A DNA stretch of 64,000 nucleotides. It comes from Actinoplanes campanulatus (GTDB lineage Bacteria; Actinomycetota; Actinomycetes; Mycobacteriales; Micromonosporaceae). The notes under the pieces are model-generated. The model worked only from the letters and a program-made list of their open reading frames with translations. It searched no databases and was not told the DNA's origin. The number at the start of each line of letters is the position of its first letter. Position 1 is the stretch's first letter. The stretch is taken from the NCBI RefSeq assembly GCF_014647795.1, contig NZ_BMPW01000007.1, positions 1-64,000 of the forward strand, written 5' to 3'. Made by a program: the position numbers and the translations under genes. Shown here one piece after another: positions 24,795 to 33,401 of the stretch.

Positions 24795-25793
24795 TCAGAC
24801 TCCCCAGCGCAGCCCGGGCGTGCGGACCGGGGCGTCCCACAGCCGGATCATCTCGTCGGTCAGCCGGGCCACGGTGATCGACAGGCCGGCCATGTCGAGG
24901 CTCGTCACGTAGTTGCCGACCAGGCGGCGGCTGATCTCCACACCCCGTTCGGCGAGCACCGTGGCGACCTCGCCGAAGACCAGGTACTGCTCCAGCAACG
25001 GGGTCGCGCCCAGGCCGTTGACCAGCACGAGCGTACGATCGCCGGGGTTCAGAGGTTTTGCTTCGAGGATCGCGTCGAGAGCGGACCGGACCAGCTCGCG
25101 GGCCGGGCGCAGCTTCTCGCGCCGGCGGCCGGGCTCGCCGTGGATGCCGACGCCGACCTCGATCTCGTCGTCCGGCAGGTCGAAGCCGGGCCGTCCGGCG
25201 GCGGGCGTGGTGCAGGCGGTCAGCGCGTAGGCGAAGGAGGCGGAGGCGGCGTTGACCTCGCGGCCGGCGGCGGCCACCTCGCCCAGCTTGGCGCCCTCCT
25301 CGGCGAGCGCCCCGGCGATCTTCTCGACCAGCAGGGTGGCGCCGGTGCCGCGGCGGCCGGCCGTCCACGTCGAGTTCTCCACCGCCACGTCGTCGTCGAC
25401 CAGCACGGTCTCGACGGTGATCCCCTCGTCGGCGGCGAGTTCCGCGGCGAGCTGGAAGTTCATCACGTCACCGGTGTAGTTCTTCACGATGTGGACCACC
25501 CCGGCGCCACCGTCGACGGCCTTGGTGGCGGCCAGGATCTGGTCGGGGACCGGGGAGGTGAAGACCTCGCCGGGGCAGGCGGCGTCGAGCATCCCCGGCC
25601 CCACGAAACCACCGTGCAGCGGTTCGTGCCCGGAACCGCCGCCGGACACCAGCGCCACCTTGCCGGGGCGGGGCGCGGCGGCCCGGGCCACGAACCGCCC
25701 GGCCACGTCCACACGCAACTCGGGGTGGGCGGCGGCGAGGCCGGCGAGCGCCTCGGCGACCACGTCGGCAGGATCGTTGATGAATTTCTTCAC
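24795..25793 (-). CDS. dhaK: dihydroxyacetone kinase substrate-binding subunit DhaK
   Basis: The 332-residue subunit begins VKKFINDPADVV at GTG 25793, preceded by AAAGGAG at ideal spacing; the longer frame would read through the tandem repeat and is rejected. It contains SGGGSGHEPLHGGFVGPGMLDAA, the glycine-rich loop and first substrate-contact region, GDVMNFQLAAE, and GIHGEPGRRR, where the His forms the covalent hemiaminal with dihydroxyacetone. PTS-dependent type, acting with DhaL and DhaM. Confidence 0.93.
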   Translation of the reverse strand: MKKFINDPADVVAEALAGLAAAHPELRVDVAGRFVARAAAPRPGKVALVSGGGSGHEPLHGGFVGPGMLDAACPGEVFTSPVPDQILAATKAVDGGAGVVHIVKNYTGDVMNFQLAAELAADEGITVETVLVDDDVAVENSTWTAGRRGTGATLLVEKIAGALAEEGAKLGEVAAAGREVNAASASFAYALTACTTPAAGRPGFDLPDDEIEVGVGIHGEPGRRREKLRPARELVRSALDAILEAKPLNPGDRTLVLVNGLGATPLLEQYLVFGEVATVLAERGVEISRRLVGNYVTSLDMAGLSITVARLTDEMIRLWDAPVRTPGLRWGV

Positions 25794-25807
25794 GGCCGGC
25801 TCCTTTG

Positions 25808-25857
25808 CCTCGTTCCCCACAGCATGGTCGCGCCTCGTTCCCCACAGCATGGTCGCG
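25808..25857. repeat. 25-bp perfect tandem repeat in the dhaK/dhaM intergenic region
   Basis: Two adjacent identical 25-bp units (25808-25832 and 25833-25857), each beginning CCTCGTTCCCCACAGCATGG, fill most of the 108-bp gap between divergent dhaK (25793) and dhaM (25902). They are not a multiple of three and are non-coding. Twin identical sites in a divergent promoter suggest two binding sites for one regulator, or a slip duplication. Confidence 0.85.
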
Positions 25858-25901
25858 CTGAGCGATTCGGCCAAGGCTTTCGGTGACTACCATCGGGATC
25901 C

Positions 25902-26288
25902 ATGGCGTACGTCGGGATCGTGCTCGTCTCACACAGTTCGTCGCTGGCGTCCGGCGTCCGCGATCTGCTCACCCAGGTGGCCGGCGCGGACGTCCGGGTG
26001 GAGCCGGCCGGCGGCACCGGCGACGGCGGCCTGGGCACCAGCGCCGACCTGATCGAAGCGGCGATCGCCCGTGCCGACGCCGGGGCGGGGGTGCTGATCC
26101 TCGCCGATCTGGGCAGCGCCGTCCTGACCACCCGTGCCGTGCTGGCCGATCTGCCGGACGGCCCGCTCCTCGTCGACGCCCCGTTCGTCGAGGGCGCGGT
26201 GGCCGCCGCGGTCCTCGCCTCGACCGGCGCCGATCTCGCGACGGTCGCCGACGCCGCCCGGGAGGCCCGCGATGTCGGGAAATTTTGA
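25902..26288 (+). CDS. dhaM: PTS-dependent dihydroxyacetone kinase phosphotransferase subunit DhaM (EIIA-Man-like domain)
   Basis: The 128-residue protein is a single EIIA-Man-fold domain: VLVSHSSSLASGVRDL holds the phosphorylatable His (about residue 11), and VLILADLGSAVLTTR is the conserved core. It takes phosphate from HPr and rephosphorylates ADP bound to DhaL. In many bacteria DhaM is fused to HPr and an EI fragment; here it ends after the EIIA domain and HPr is a separate overlapping gene. Divergent from dhaKL across the repeat-bearing gap. Confidence 0.9.
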   Translation: MAYVGIVLVSHSSSLASGVRDLLTQVAGADVRVEPAGGTGDGGLGTSADLIEAAIARADAGAGVLILADLGSAVLTTRAVLADLPDGPLLVDAPFVEGAVAAAVLASTGADLATVADAAREARDVGKF

Positions 26289-26532
26289 GATCCCGGTGGT
26301 CCTTCCGGCCGCGTTGCACGCCCGCCCGGCGGGCGCGGTGGTCCGGGCCGCGGCATCCTTTCAATCCCAGATCGAGGTACGGGTGGGCGAGCGGTCCGCG
26401 AGCGCCCGCAGCGCCCTGCGGCTGATGTCGCTGGGGGCGGACACGGGCGCCACGGTCGTCGTGCACGCCACCGGTGGGGACGCTGCGGCGGCGGCCCGGG
26501 CGGTCGCTGCGGCTCTGCTCACCTCCGAGTGA
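26272..26532 (+). CDS. HPr-family phosphocarrier protein
   Basis: The 86-residue protein starts in the last codons of dhaM (17-bp overlap). It has the HPr active-site segment LHARPAGAVVRAA, whose His accepts phosphate from Enzyme I, and the usual C-terminal helix. The regulatory Ser46 region reads SARSALRLMSLGA, with Ser present. It most likely feeds DhaM; no Enzyme I gene is in the window. Confidence 0.88.
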   Translation: MSGNFEIPVVLPAALHARPAGAVVRAAASFQSQIEVRVGERSASARSALRLMSLGADTGATVVVHATGGDAAAAARAVAAALLTSE

Positions 26533-26535
26533 TCT

Positions 26536-26550
26536 TCCGAAAGTTTCGGA
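26536..26550. promoter_or_regulatory. palindromic operator TCCGAAAGTTTCGGA upstream of xylanase
   Basis: A perfect 7-1-7 palindrome immediately after the HPr stop, 34 bp ahead of the putative xylanase -35 box. Its core CGAAA-G-TTTCG matches the CGAAA-N-TTTCG palindromes described upstream of Streptomyces xylanase genes, so a xylan- or xylose-responsive regulator is likely to bind here. Confidence 0.6.
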
Positions 26551-26583
26551 CGTGACTGCCTGGCGATTCATCGACTGAACCGG

Positions 26584-28036
<1,453 letters not shown>

Positions 28037-28424
28037 CTCCCGGCCCCACCCCGCCGCGCGGCCTGCCCTTCCCCGGGCCGCGCGGCTCTCCTATGCCGAC
28101 CAGCCCACCCTTCCCAATCCACCCGGCGCTCCCCCACTCAGCCCGCACTTCTCCAGGCCCCACGGCGCTCCCACACCGCTCAGCCCGCACCTCCCCGGGC
28201 CACTCGGCGCCCCCACACCGACCAGCCCGCACTTCCCCGGGCCACGCGGCGCCCCCACACCGAGCAGCCCACCCTTCCCGGGCCTCCCAACGCCCCAAAT
28301 CGTTCAGCCCGCACGTCTCCAGGCCACGCGGCGCTCCCACACCGACCAGCCCTCTTCCCGAACCTCCCGGCGCTTCCCCGCTCAGCCCGAACTTCTCCAA
28401 GCCGCGCGGCGGGTTCTATGCCGC
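28037..28424. repeat. degenerate 42-bp tandem-repeat tract
   Basis: After the xylanase stop the sequence consists of about eight imperfect units, each containing CAGCCCGCAC(T/C)TCCCCGGGCC and similar. CAGCCC occurs at 28101, 28139, 28181, 28223, 28265, 28305, 28347 and 28383, spaced 36-42 bp. On the minus strand a 42-bp unit (14 codons) reads as repeated E-V-R-A-x-R-C-G-G-A-x-W-P-G, but I do not consider that ORF convincing. The units abut without spacers, so it is not a CRISPR. The last unit runs into the lipoprotein's 3' end. Confidence 0.75.
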
Positions 28425-29033
28425 CGACTCGGACGATGCGGCCACCGTCAGCGTGTACTCCGCGACCACCTCGAGAGTCCCCGACGTCCCGCGGATGGAG
28501 ACGTGGTGCTCGCCGGCGCCGAGCGGATCGATCCGGGCCCAGAGCCCGCACCCCGCACCCTGGGTGCTGCCGCCCACACCGGTCACCGGGTTACCCGCTC
28601 CGGCGACGAAGGTGATCGGCTCGTCCTCGAAACGCTCCAGCGGCACTTCAGCGCCGTCGAGCTCGACCACGCCCGAGGCCTCAGTCATGAAGGCGAAACA
28701 GTCCCACGCTCTGGTGGCGACCAGGTTGACCACCGGCGCGACCACCGGCACACCAAGCGGAACCGTGCACCGCCGCTCGACCCGTCCACCGAACGTCCCG
28801 GCGAGAAACCACACGTCTCCAGGCTGATTACGGGCGCAGTGCTCGCCGGTCTCGTCGACGACGGGATTGGTGCCCTCGGGCTCGGCGGCCGCCCACTCCC
28901 ACCAGCGGGCTTGAATCGACCGCCCCGCCGACGACTCCTCCGTCGCCACCCTGCCCGCGCCGGTCGACCCGGTACAACCGGCAAGGAGAACAACACAGGC
29001 CGCCACCGCAGCAGCACGAATCCACATGATCAA
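28416..29033 (-). CDS. hypothetical lipoprotein
   Basis: The 205-residue protein has a lipoprotein signal (AAAVAACVVLLAGC, lipobox LAGC with Cys at about residue 19). A globular domain follows with six or more Cys, including EHCARNQPGDVWFLAG, RRCTVPLG and GAGCGLWARIDPL. Similar Cys-bearing exported proteins of unknown function occur across soil bacteria. A second ATG at 29027 is equally usable. Neighbours are the repeat tract and the Ala/Pro-rich ORF, so there is no functional context. Confidence 0.7.
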   Translation of the reverse strand: MIMWIRAAAVAACVVLLAGCTGSTGAGRVATEESSAGRSIQARWWEWAAAEPEGTNPVVDETGEHCARNQPGDVWFLAGTFGGRVERRCTVPLGVPVVAPVVNLVATRAWDCFAFMTEASGVVELDGAEVPLERFEDEPITFVAGAGNPVTGVGGSTQGAGCGLWARIDPLGAGEHHVSIRGTSGTLEVVAEYTLTVAASSESAA

Positions 29034-29137
29034 GAACGCTAGCGACCTCCATCAACGCAGGCCACCCCGGCAGAAGCGCGTCACACAGACTCCACCATTC
29101 ACCCGGCGCCCGCGCTCCCACCTCACCCCTGCCCACC

Positions 29138-29214
29138 GTCGCCGTCGCCCACTCACCGTTGCCGCCGCCGTCGCCGTCGCCCACACACCGTTGCCGCCGC
29201 CGTCGCCGTGGCCC
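29138..29214. repeat. 32-bp tandem repeat, about 2.5 copies
   Basis: Units beginning GTCGCCGTCGCCCAC at 29138, 29170 and 29202 are spaced exactly 32 bp. The tract lies between the lipoprotein start and the end of the Ala/Pro-rich ORF. No coding reading is convincing. Confidence 0.6.
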
Positions 29215-29218
29215 ACCA

Positions 29219-30391
29219 TCAGTCTCCACACTGCCGATGGCCACCACCGCCGCCGCCCTCCGTAGACGCTTTGGCTGCTCTCTTCACACCGCAACTCCGT
29301 GTGTCGACGTCATCCTCGGATCCGGTTTGCGGATTCCGTCCGACAGCGCGCAAACCCAGACCCGCCCCCATCGCACCCCTCCGTCGAAAACCATTTCCAC
29401 CAGGTCTTCGTCGTCGCAACCCCTTCGACTGCGCTCTGCCGCCATTCTTCGCGGTGGGATACAAAACAGAAGCAAGAAATCCAGCCCTCGAGGAGTGACT
29501 GACAGTTTGCAGAACCACCACAATCGCGGATTCACCGCACCCGTCGTAGTGGCTACCGCCCGGAGCACCTCCAATTGGCGGGACACTAGCGAATTTCTTA
29601 AACGGCGGCAATTCCGGAGAATCTGACATTCCTAGAACCACCTCGGCTCCCGTGACAGCTGACACTCCGAGGACCGCCACCGCCGCCCGAGTGGGTGGCA
29701 CTTCCGGGGCGGCCCCACCTTCCGGGCCGGCTAACGTCTCCGGGAGGGCCTCAGCCACTGGAGCAGCCAACACCTGCGGAGTCGACACAGCTGCCGAGAC
29801 AGCCGACGCAGATGGATTCGCTACAGCCGCCGGAGCAGCCAGCGCCTCCGGAGCGACCCCACCTTCCGGGCCGACTGACGGCTCGGGAAGGGCCTCAACC
29901 ACAGGAGCAGCCAACACCTGCAGGGTCAACACAGCCGCTGAGACAGCCGACGCGCACGGAACCACTACAGCCGCCGGAGCACCCGGCACTCCCGGCGCAA
30001 CCAACGACCTCGAGACCGGCGCGGCTCGCCGGGCCGGCCCGACCTCTGAAGCAGCTGTCACCCGGGGGCCGGGTGTCACTTCCGAGGCCGCCGCGACCGG
30101 CGGGACAACGGACGATTCCGAGATCATCGCGGCCGGCGGGACAGCGGACACCTCCAAGCCAACCGGGGCCGACGGGGCGACGCCGACTCCCGGCCGGGAA
30201 GTGGGTGCCGTCGGACAGACCGGAACGACGCTGGGGGCAGCCCTTGCCGGTGGTGTGCGGTCGTCATGGCGGGCACGGCGCAGCTTTTCGGCATGACGGC
30301 ACCGAAGGCCCCATGCGCGGTGCCGCTCATGTTCACGACGGAATTCATCGCGGGCGGCGGAATAGTTCCGCGACGCGGAGCGATCGCGCAT
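29219..30391 (-). CDS. hypothetical Ala/Pro-rich protein with 48-residue repeats
   Basis: A minus-strand ORF of about 390 residues from ATG 30391 (frame open to 30433). Its basic N-terminus (RDRSASRNYSAARDEFRREHERHRAWGLRC) is followed by a disordered Ala/Val/Pro-rich middle. Two in-frame 48-codon repeats (DNA period 144 bp, about 29715-30000 on the plus strand) share PQVLAAPV-EALPE and VSAAV motifs. The last 120 residues look compositionally different and could be non-coding. GC content is lower than in flanking genes. No domain is recognised; a surface or phase-varying protein is one possibility, a decaying ORF another. Confidence 0.4.
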   Translation of the reverse strand: MRDRSASRNYSAARDEFRREHERHRAWGLRCRHAEKLRRARHDDRTPPARAAPSVVPVCPTAPTSRPGVGVAPSAPVGLEVSAVPPAAMISESSVVPPVAAASEVTPGPRVTAASEVGPARRAAPVSRSLVAPGVPGAPAAVVVPCASAVSAAVLTLQVLAAPVVEALPEPSVGPEGGVAPEALAAPAAVANPSASAVSAAVSTPQVLAAPVAEALPETLAGPEGGAAPEVPPTRAAVAVLGVSAVTGAEVVLGMSDSPELPPFKKFASVPPIGGAPGGSHYDGCGESAIVVVLQTVSHSSRAGFLASVLYPTAKNGGRAQSKGLRRRRPGGNGFRRRGAMGAGLGLRAVGRNPQTGSEDDVDTRSCGVKRAAKASTEGGGGGGHRQCGD

Positions 30392-30873
30392 CCCGGCGAT
30401 TTCCGCCCTTCCAAACAACGATGACTGCCTCATACGAGAATTATCCCGAACCCCGGCTCAGAAGTGTAAGAAGTCGATCATGCCAACCTGTCGTCCCCGC
30501 CGCTTTGTAACGGCACATCGGCACGCATTGGAACGTCTCGCGAACTTCTACACGGCTGTCGAGACCATCGGCATTCGGCACGGGAAATCACTACCGAATA
30601 TGACCGGCCGACAGCCACGTCCCAGACCACGTCCGGCCGAATCACCATGCGAGCGAGATTTGTCAGGAAATAGTGAGGTTCACCCGGGAAGGCGCCCACG
30701 GAACATGCGGACAGGCGAATTCACCCTGTGAACCACCGCCAGCACGGATCTGGTCCGCAGCGGCTGGATACGCCGGCGACCGTCACGGCCGTCACCGGCG
30801 TGGCAGAGCCTGATCTCGCCTGTCAGGCGCCCAAGTGACGAAGGCGTGGTAACTCCTGAATCTTGTGGCTCGG
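30392..30873. other. intergenic stretch with reduced GC, no convincing gene
   Basis: Between the repeat ORF and the insertion sequence. Two opposed 73-83-residue ORFs (30478-30699 minus, 30480-30731 plus) overlap almost fully; neither has a ribosome site or a domain, so I do not call them. The minus strand before 30433 has a GATAATTC stretch that could be part of a promoter for the repeat ORF. Confidence 0.5.
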
Positions 30874-30879
30874 AGGGGA

Positions 30880-30900
30880 CTCGACTTTCGTAGTTGTGGG
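30880..30900 (+). repeat. left terminal inverted repeat of the IS
   Basis: A 21-bp imperfect repeat beginning CTCGACTTTCG, paired with 32368-32388 in inverse orientation; adjacent to the AGGGGA duplication. Confidence 0.8.
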
Positions 30901-30903
30901 GTT

Positions 30904-32268
30904 TCAGGCGGCTTCTTCGGCCCAGGTCAGTCGGAGGGTGTGGAGTTCTTCGGCGGTTGGTTGAGCTGGGGATGTGCCAAGAATTCGGGTGGCGATGAGG
31001 GTGCGGCGGAGTTTGGTGATCATGTCTTGGTAGGACGGCTGGGTTTTGGTCGGGTACCAGGGTGCGGCGGTGCGGCGTTGGGTGACGGTGTGGCTGGTGT
31101 GGCCGTGCAGGGTGTACCAGCAGATGACGATGGTCTGGGTGTAGAAGCCGAACGGGGCGGTGCGTTCGACGGCTTGCCGGGTGCGGTTGCGGGCTTGGCC
31201 GACGCCGGTGGTCTGTTTGGCGTCTTGGAAGGCGACTTCGATGCTCCAGCGGGTGGCGTAGCGGTTGATCAGGTCGGCGGTGGGTGTGGTCAGGTCGGTG
31301 GTGATCAGGGCGAGGTGGTAGCCGGTTCGGGTGGGTCGGCCGGGATCGCGCAGCAGGATCACTCGGACGGCGCGGCTGCGGTAGACGCCGTACCAGAGCA
31401 CGGTGAACTCGGCGAGGTCGACGGTGCCGGTGGTGCCGTAGCGGTGGACTGTGGCGCTGTTCCAGGTGGCGGTGGCGGCGAGGTGTTTGGGGGTGCCCAG
31501 GCGGGCGCCGATACGGCGGGGCCGGCCGCCGGCGCCGGGTACGGGCTCGGCGATCGCGGTGAGGCCGGCGTTGGCGCGTAGCCGGGCGGTGACGGTGACG
31601 TTGGTGGGCACGCCCCGCCGGGCGGCGGCGGGGGTGCGGGCGGCGCCGGCGGCGCCGTCCATGCCGGCGTACCAGCAGTCGGCGACGACGTGGAACTGCC
31701 GGTGCGGGCAGGCGTGCGCGAGGCGGGTCACCAGGCGGCAGGCCAGGACGTGTTTGCTGGCGTCGCGGGGTGGATACGGTGCGGCGGCGACCGGCAGGGC
31801 GACCGGGCGGTGCAGCATCGGCAGGTTCACGATCACGGCGGCCACGACCCAGCAGTTGCCCCAGGCGGTCCGGGTCCGGCCCTTCTCGTCACGGCCTGCG
31901 GCGCCGTCGTAGTGCCACCCGGTCAGCGCCACCTTGCGGCCGCTGCGGCGCAGCAGAGTGTCGTCGACGGCGATGACGATCGGCGCGTCAGCCGGGATGA
32001 GATGGGTGACGACCAGGCGAAACAGAACCAGACCGACCTCGTCGGTGTTCCAGCGGGCCCGGCTGAAGAACCAGTGGGCCTTGGCGTGGTGCCATACCCC
32101 GGCCAGCCCGGCGGCGGTCAGCATCCCGCACACCGTGTGCCGGCCCGGCTGCGCGATCATCCCGGCCGGCAACGCACTGAACGTGCGAAACGTCGGAGCG
32201 GTGAAACACGACCGGAACGAGCGAAGCATCCCGGCCAGCGACGGCGGTAGGGTCTCGTACTGAAGCAT
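30904..32268 (-). CDS. DDE transposase (IS4/IS701-like)
   Basis: The 454-residue transposase shows the RNase-H-like DDE pattern. First Asp is in IVIAVDDTLLRRSGRKVALTGW (about residues 97-118), second in FHVVADCWYAGMDG (about 185-198), and Glu in RWSIEVAFQDAKQTTGVGQARNR (about 350-372). An N-terminal helical DNA-binding part precedes them. No frameshift or stop interrupts it, so the element may be active. The ATG at 32268 lies in the arm of a 15-bp hairpin that would hide it in read-through transcripts. Little-used GTG alternatives do not fit better. Confidence 0.88.
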   Translation of the reverse strand: MLQYETLPPSLAGMLRSFRSCFTAPTFRTFSALPAGMIAQPGRHTVCGMLTAAGLAGVWHHAKAHWFFSRARWNTDEVGLVLFRLVVTHLIPADAPIVIAVDDTLLRRSGRKVALTGWHYDGAAGRDEKGRTRTAWGNCWVVAAVIVNLPMLHRPVALPVAAAPYPPRDASKHVLACRLVTRLAHACPHRQFHVVADCWYAGMDGAAGAARTPAAARRGVPTNVTVTARLRANAGLTAIAEPVPGAGGRPRRIGARLGTPKHLAATATWNSATVHRYGTTGTVDLAEFTVLWYGVYRSRAVRVILLRDPGRPTRTGYHLALITTDLTTPTADLINRYATRWSIEVAFQDAKQTTGVGQARNRTRQAVERTAPFGFYTQTIVICWYTLHGHTSHTVTQRRTAAPWYPTKTQPSYQDMITKLRRTLIATRILGTSPAQPTAEELHTLRLTWAEEAA

Positions 32269-32316
32269 CGGCGGTCCACACCTTCTGCCCGAAGATAGTG
32301 AACCGCCGATGCTTCA
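32261..32316 (-). promoter_or_regulatory. start-codon-sequestering hairpin upstream of the transposase
   Basis: Perfect 15-bp inverted repeat TGAAGCATCGGCGGT (32261-32275) and ACCGCCGATGCTTCA (32302-32316), 26-nt loop. In minus-strand RNA the 3' arm contains the transposase ATG and the loop contains the AGAAGG ribosome site, so transcripts entering from outside would be poorly translated, as in IS10 and IS50. Confidence 0.65.
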
Positions 32317-32367
32317 TCTCTTCTGAGATCCCCTCACCGCGCCACGCCGCACACCCACGCTCAACCA

Positions 32368-32388
32368 CCCAAAAGTGCGAAAGTCGAG
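32368..32388 (-). repeat. right terminal inverted repeat of the IS
   Basis: A 21-bp imperfect partner of 30880-30900 (18 of 21 positions), bordered outward by AGGGGA. Confidence 0.8.
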
Positions 32389-32435
32389 AGGGGACCATCG
32401 TCGGTGGTTCGAGGATCAGAGAGGATTCCGGCTGA

Positions 32436-32951
32436 TCACGTCATCTCGCCGGCGAGGAGGTCCATCAGGAGGCCGTCGTGCCAGGTGCCGTCCGGGCCTC
32501 GCTCGTACCGGCGCATGACGCCGACCGGGCGGAAGCCGACCTTGGCGTAGCAGCGGATCGCCGCGTGGTTGTCGGCGGCGGGATCGATCACCAGGCGGTG
32601 GTGGCCGAGGTCGTCGATGAGATGCCGGGCTACGGTACGAACCGCGTCGCTACCCAGCCCGAGGCCGTGCACCTCCGGGCTGAGGTAGATGTCGATACCG
32701 GCGTGGCGGTAGTCGGGGTCCGCCTCCTCGCTCCATTGGATGGCGCCGACGACGCGGTCCTCGTAGAGGATGACGAGCACTCGCGTGCCGGGATCGGCGA
32801 GGTCCTCCGCGACGGTGGTGGTCAGGTCGTCGCCTCCGCCCCACCGCTGGTACACCTCGGGCGCCGCCCGGATCCGGGCGAGCGCCGCGATGTCGTCCCG
32901 GATCGCCGGTCGCAGCCGCACCATCGCGCCTGCGAGATCACCCATCCGCAT
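32436..32951 (-). CDS. GNAT acetyltransferase (aminoglycoside 6'-N-acetyltransferase-like)
   Basis: The 171-residue GNAT protein has the acetyl-CoA-binding motif in DIYLSPEVHGLGLGSDAVRTV (about residues 86-106), then HHRLVIDPAADNHAAIRCYAKVGFRPVGV and RYERGPDGTWHDGLLMD. This ordering closely follows the AAC(6')-type subfamily, in which members acetylate aminoglycosides. Chromosomal relatives often act on other amines, so resistance cannot be inferred. Start codons at 32951, 32945 or 32924 are all possible. Separated by 42 bp from the IS end. Confidence 0.8.
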   Translation of the reverse strand: MRMGDLAGAMVRLRPAIRDDIAALARIRAAPEVYQRWGGGDDLTTTVAEDLADPGTRVLVILYEDRVVGAIQWSEEADPDYRHAGIDIYLSPEVHGLGLGSDAVRTVARHLIDDLGHHRLVIDPAADNHAAIRCYAKVGFRPVGVMRRYERGPDGTWHDGLLMDLLAGEMT

Positions 32952-33401
32952 GCCCCGGAACCTACCGAAGCCCCGTCTGCCGGATCAACGCGATAACGCG
33001 CCAGGCCGGCGCGGCACGACGCCGGATGCCGGATGCCGGGCCAACGCAACAGAACGCCGGATGCCGAGTCAACGCCGCAAGACGCCGGATGCCGAGGTGT
33101 CGTCACTGAGGTACCGGCATGCCCGAGTCGATCGTTCCGCCGCCGTGCGGCTTTTCCGGCCGGCGCGGGCGGGGAAAGCCACGAAGACGGCCGACGCAAG
33201 CCGCGAAAGCCACGAAGGAGATCGGCGCGGGCGGGGCCACGGAGAGGGTGGCCACCGAGAGGGCCGGCGCGGGCGGGGCCACGGAAAGAGCCACCGCCAG
33301 CGGGGGCGGCTCCACATGATCAAGGATGGGGATGAAACGGGCACGACGGTGTGGCCTGTCGGATCAACGACCGCGGGCCTTGATGACCTCGATCGCCGGG
33401 C
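32952..33401. other. 450-bp stretch with short dispersed repeats, no confident gene
   Basis: Contains three copies of ACGCCGGATGCCG (near 33020, 33053 and 33082) and three of CGGCGCGGGCGGGG (near 33162, 33223 and 33263). ORFs of 65-100 residues exist on both strands but are mirror-image low-complexity frames without ribosome sites. It lies between the acetyltransferase and the membrane-anchored repeat protein. Confidence 0.5.

Larger units (their letters stand above)
30874..32394 (-). mobile_element. complete insertion sequence with TIRs and 6-bp target duplication
   Basis: The element proper is 30880-32388 (1509 bp), including one transposase gene. Ends: left CTCGACTTTCGTAGTTGTGGG (30880-30900) and, read inward, right CTCGACTTTCGCACTTTTGGG (32388-32368), 18 of 21 identical. 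The direct repeat AGGGGA flanks it (30874-30879 and 32389-32394) as target-site duplication. The intact ORF, clear ends and duplication imply recent insertion. Family looks like IS4/IS701-type DDE; the 6-bp duplication does not settle which. Confidence 0.85.

Noticed and set aside
25902-26532. Frameshift splitting a DhaM-HPr fusion
   Set aside because: The HPr ORF has its own ATG at 26272 and complete N-terminus, and DhaM ends at a normal length, so overlapping genes are more likely than a broken fusion.
28090-28424. CRISPR array after the xylanase
   Set aside because: Units abut without unique spacers, vary in length (36-42 bp) and no cas gene is near; it is a degenerate minisatellite.
30478-30731. 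Opposed small ORFs before the IS
   Set aside because: Mirror-image frames without ribosome sites or domains in a low-GC spacer.
32436-32951. Calling the GNAT gene an aminoglycoside resistance gene
   Set aside because: Similarity in motif order is real, but chromosomal GNAT relatives use many amines and no resistance context is present.
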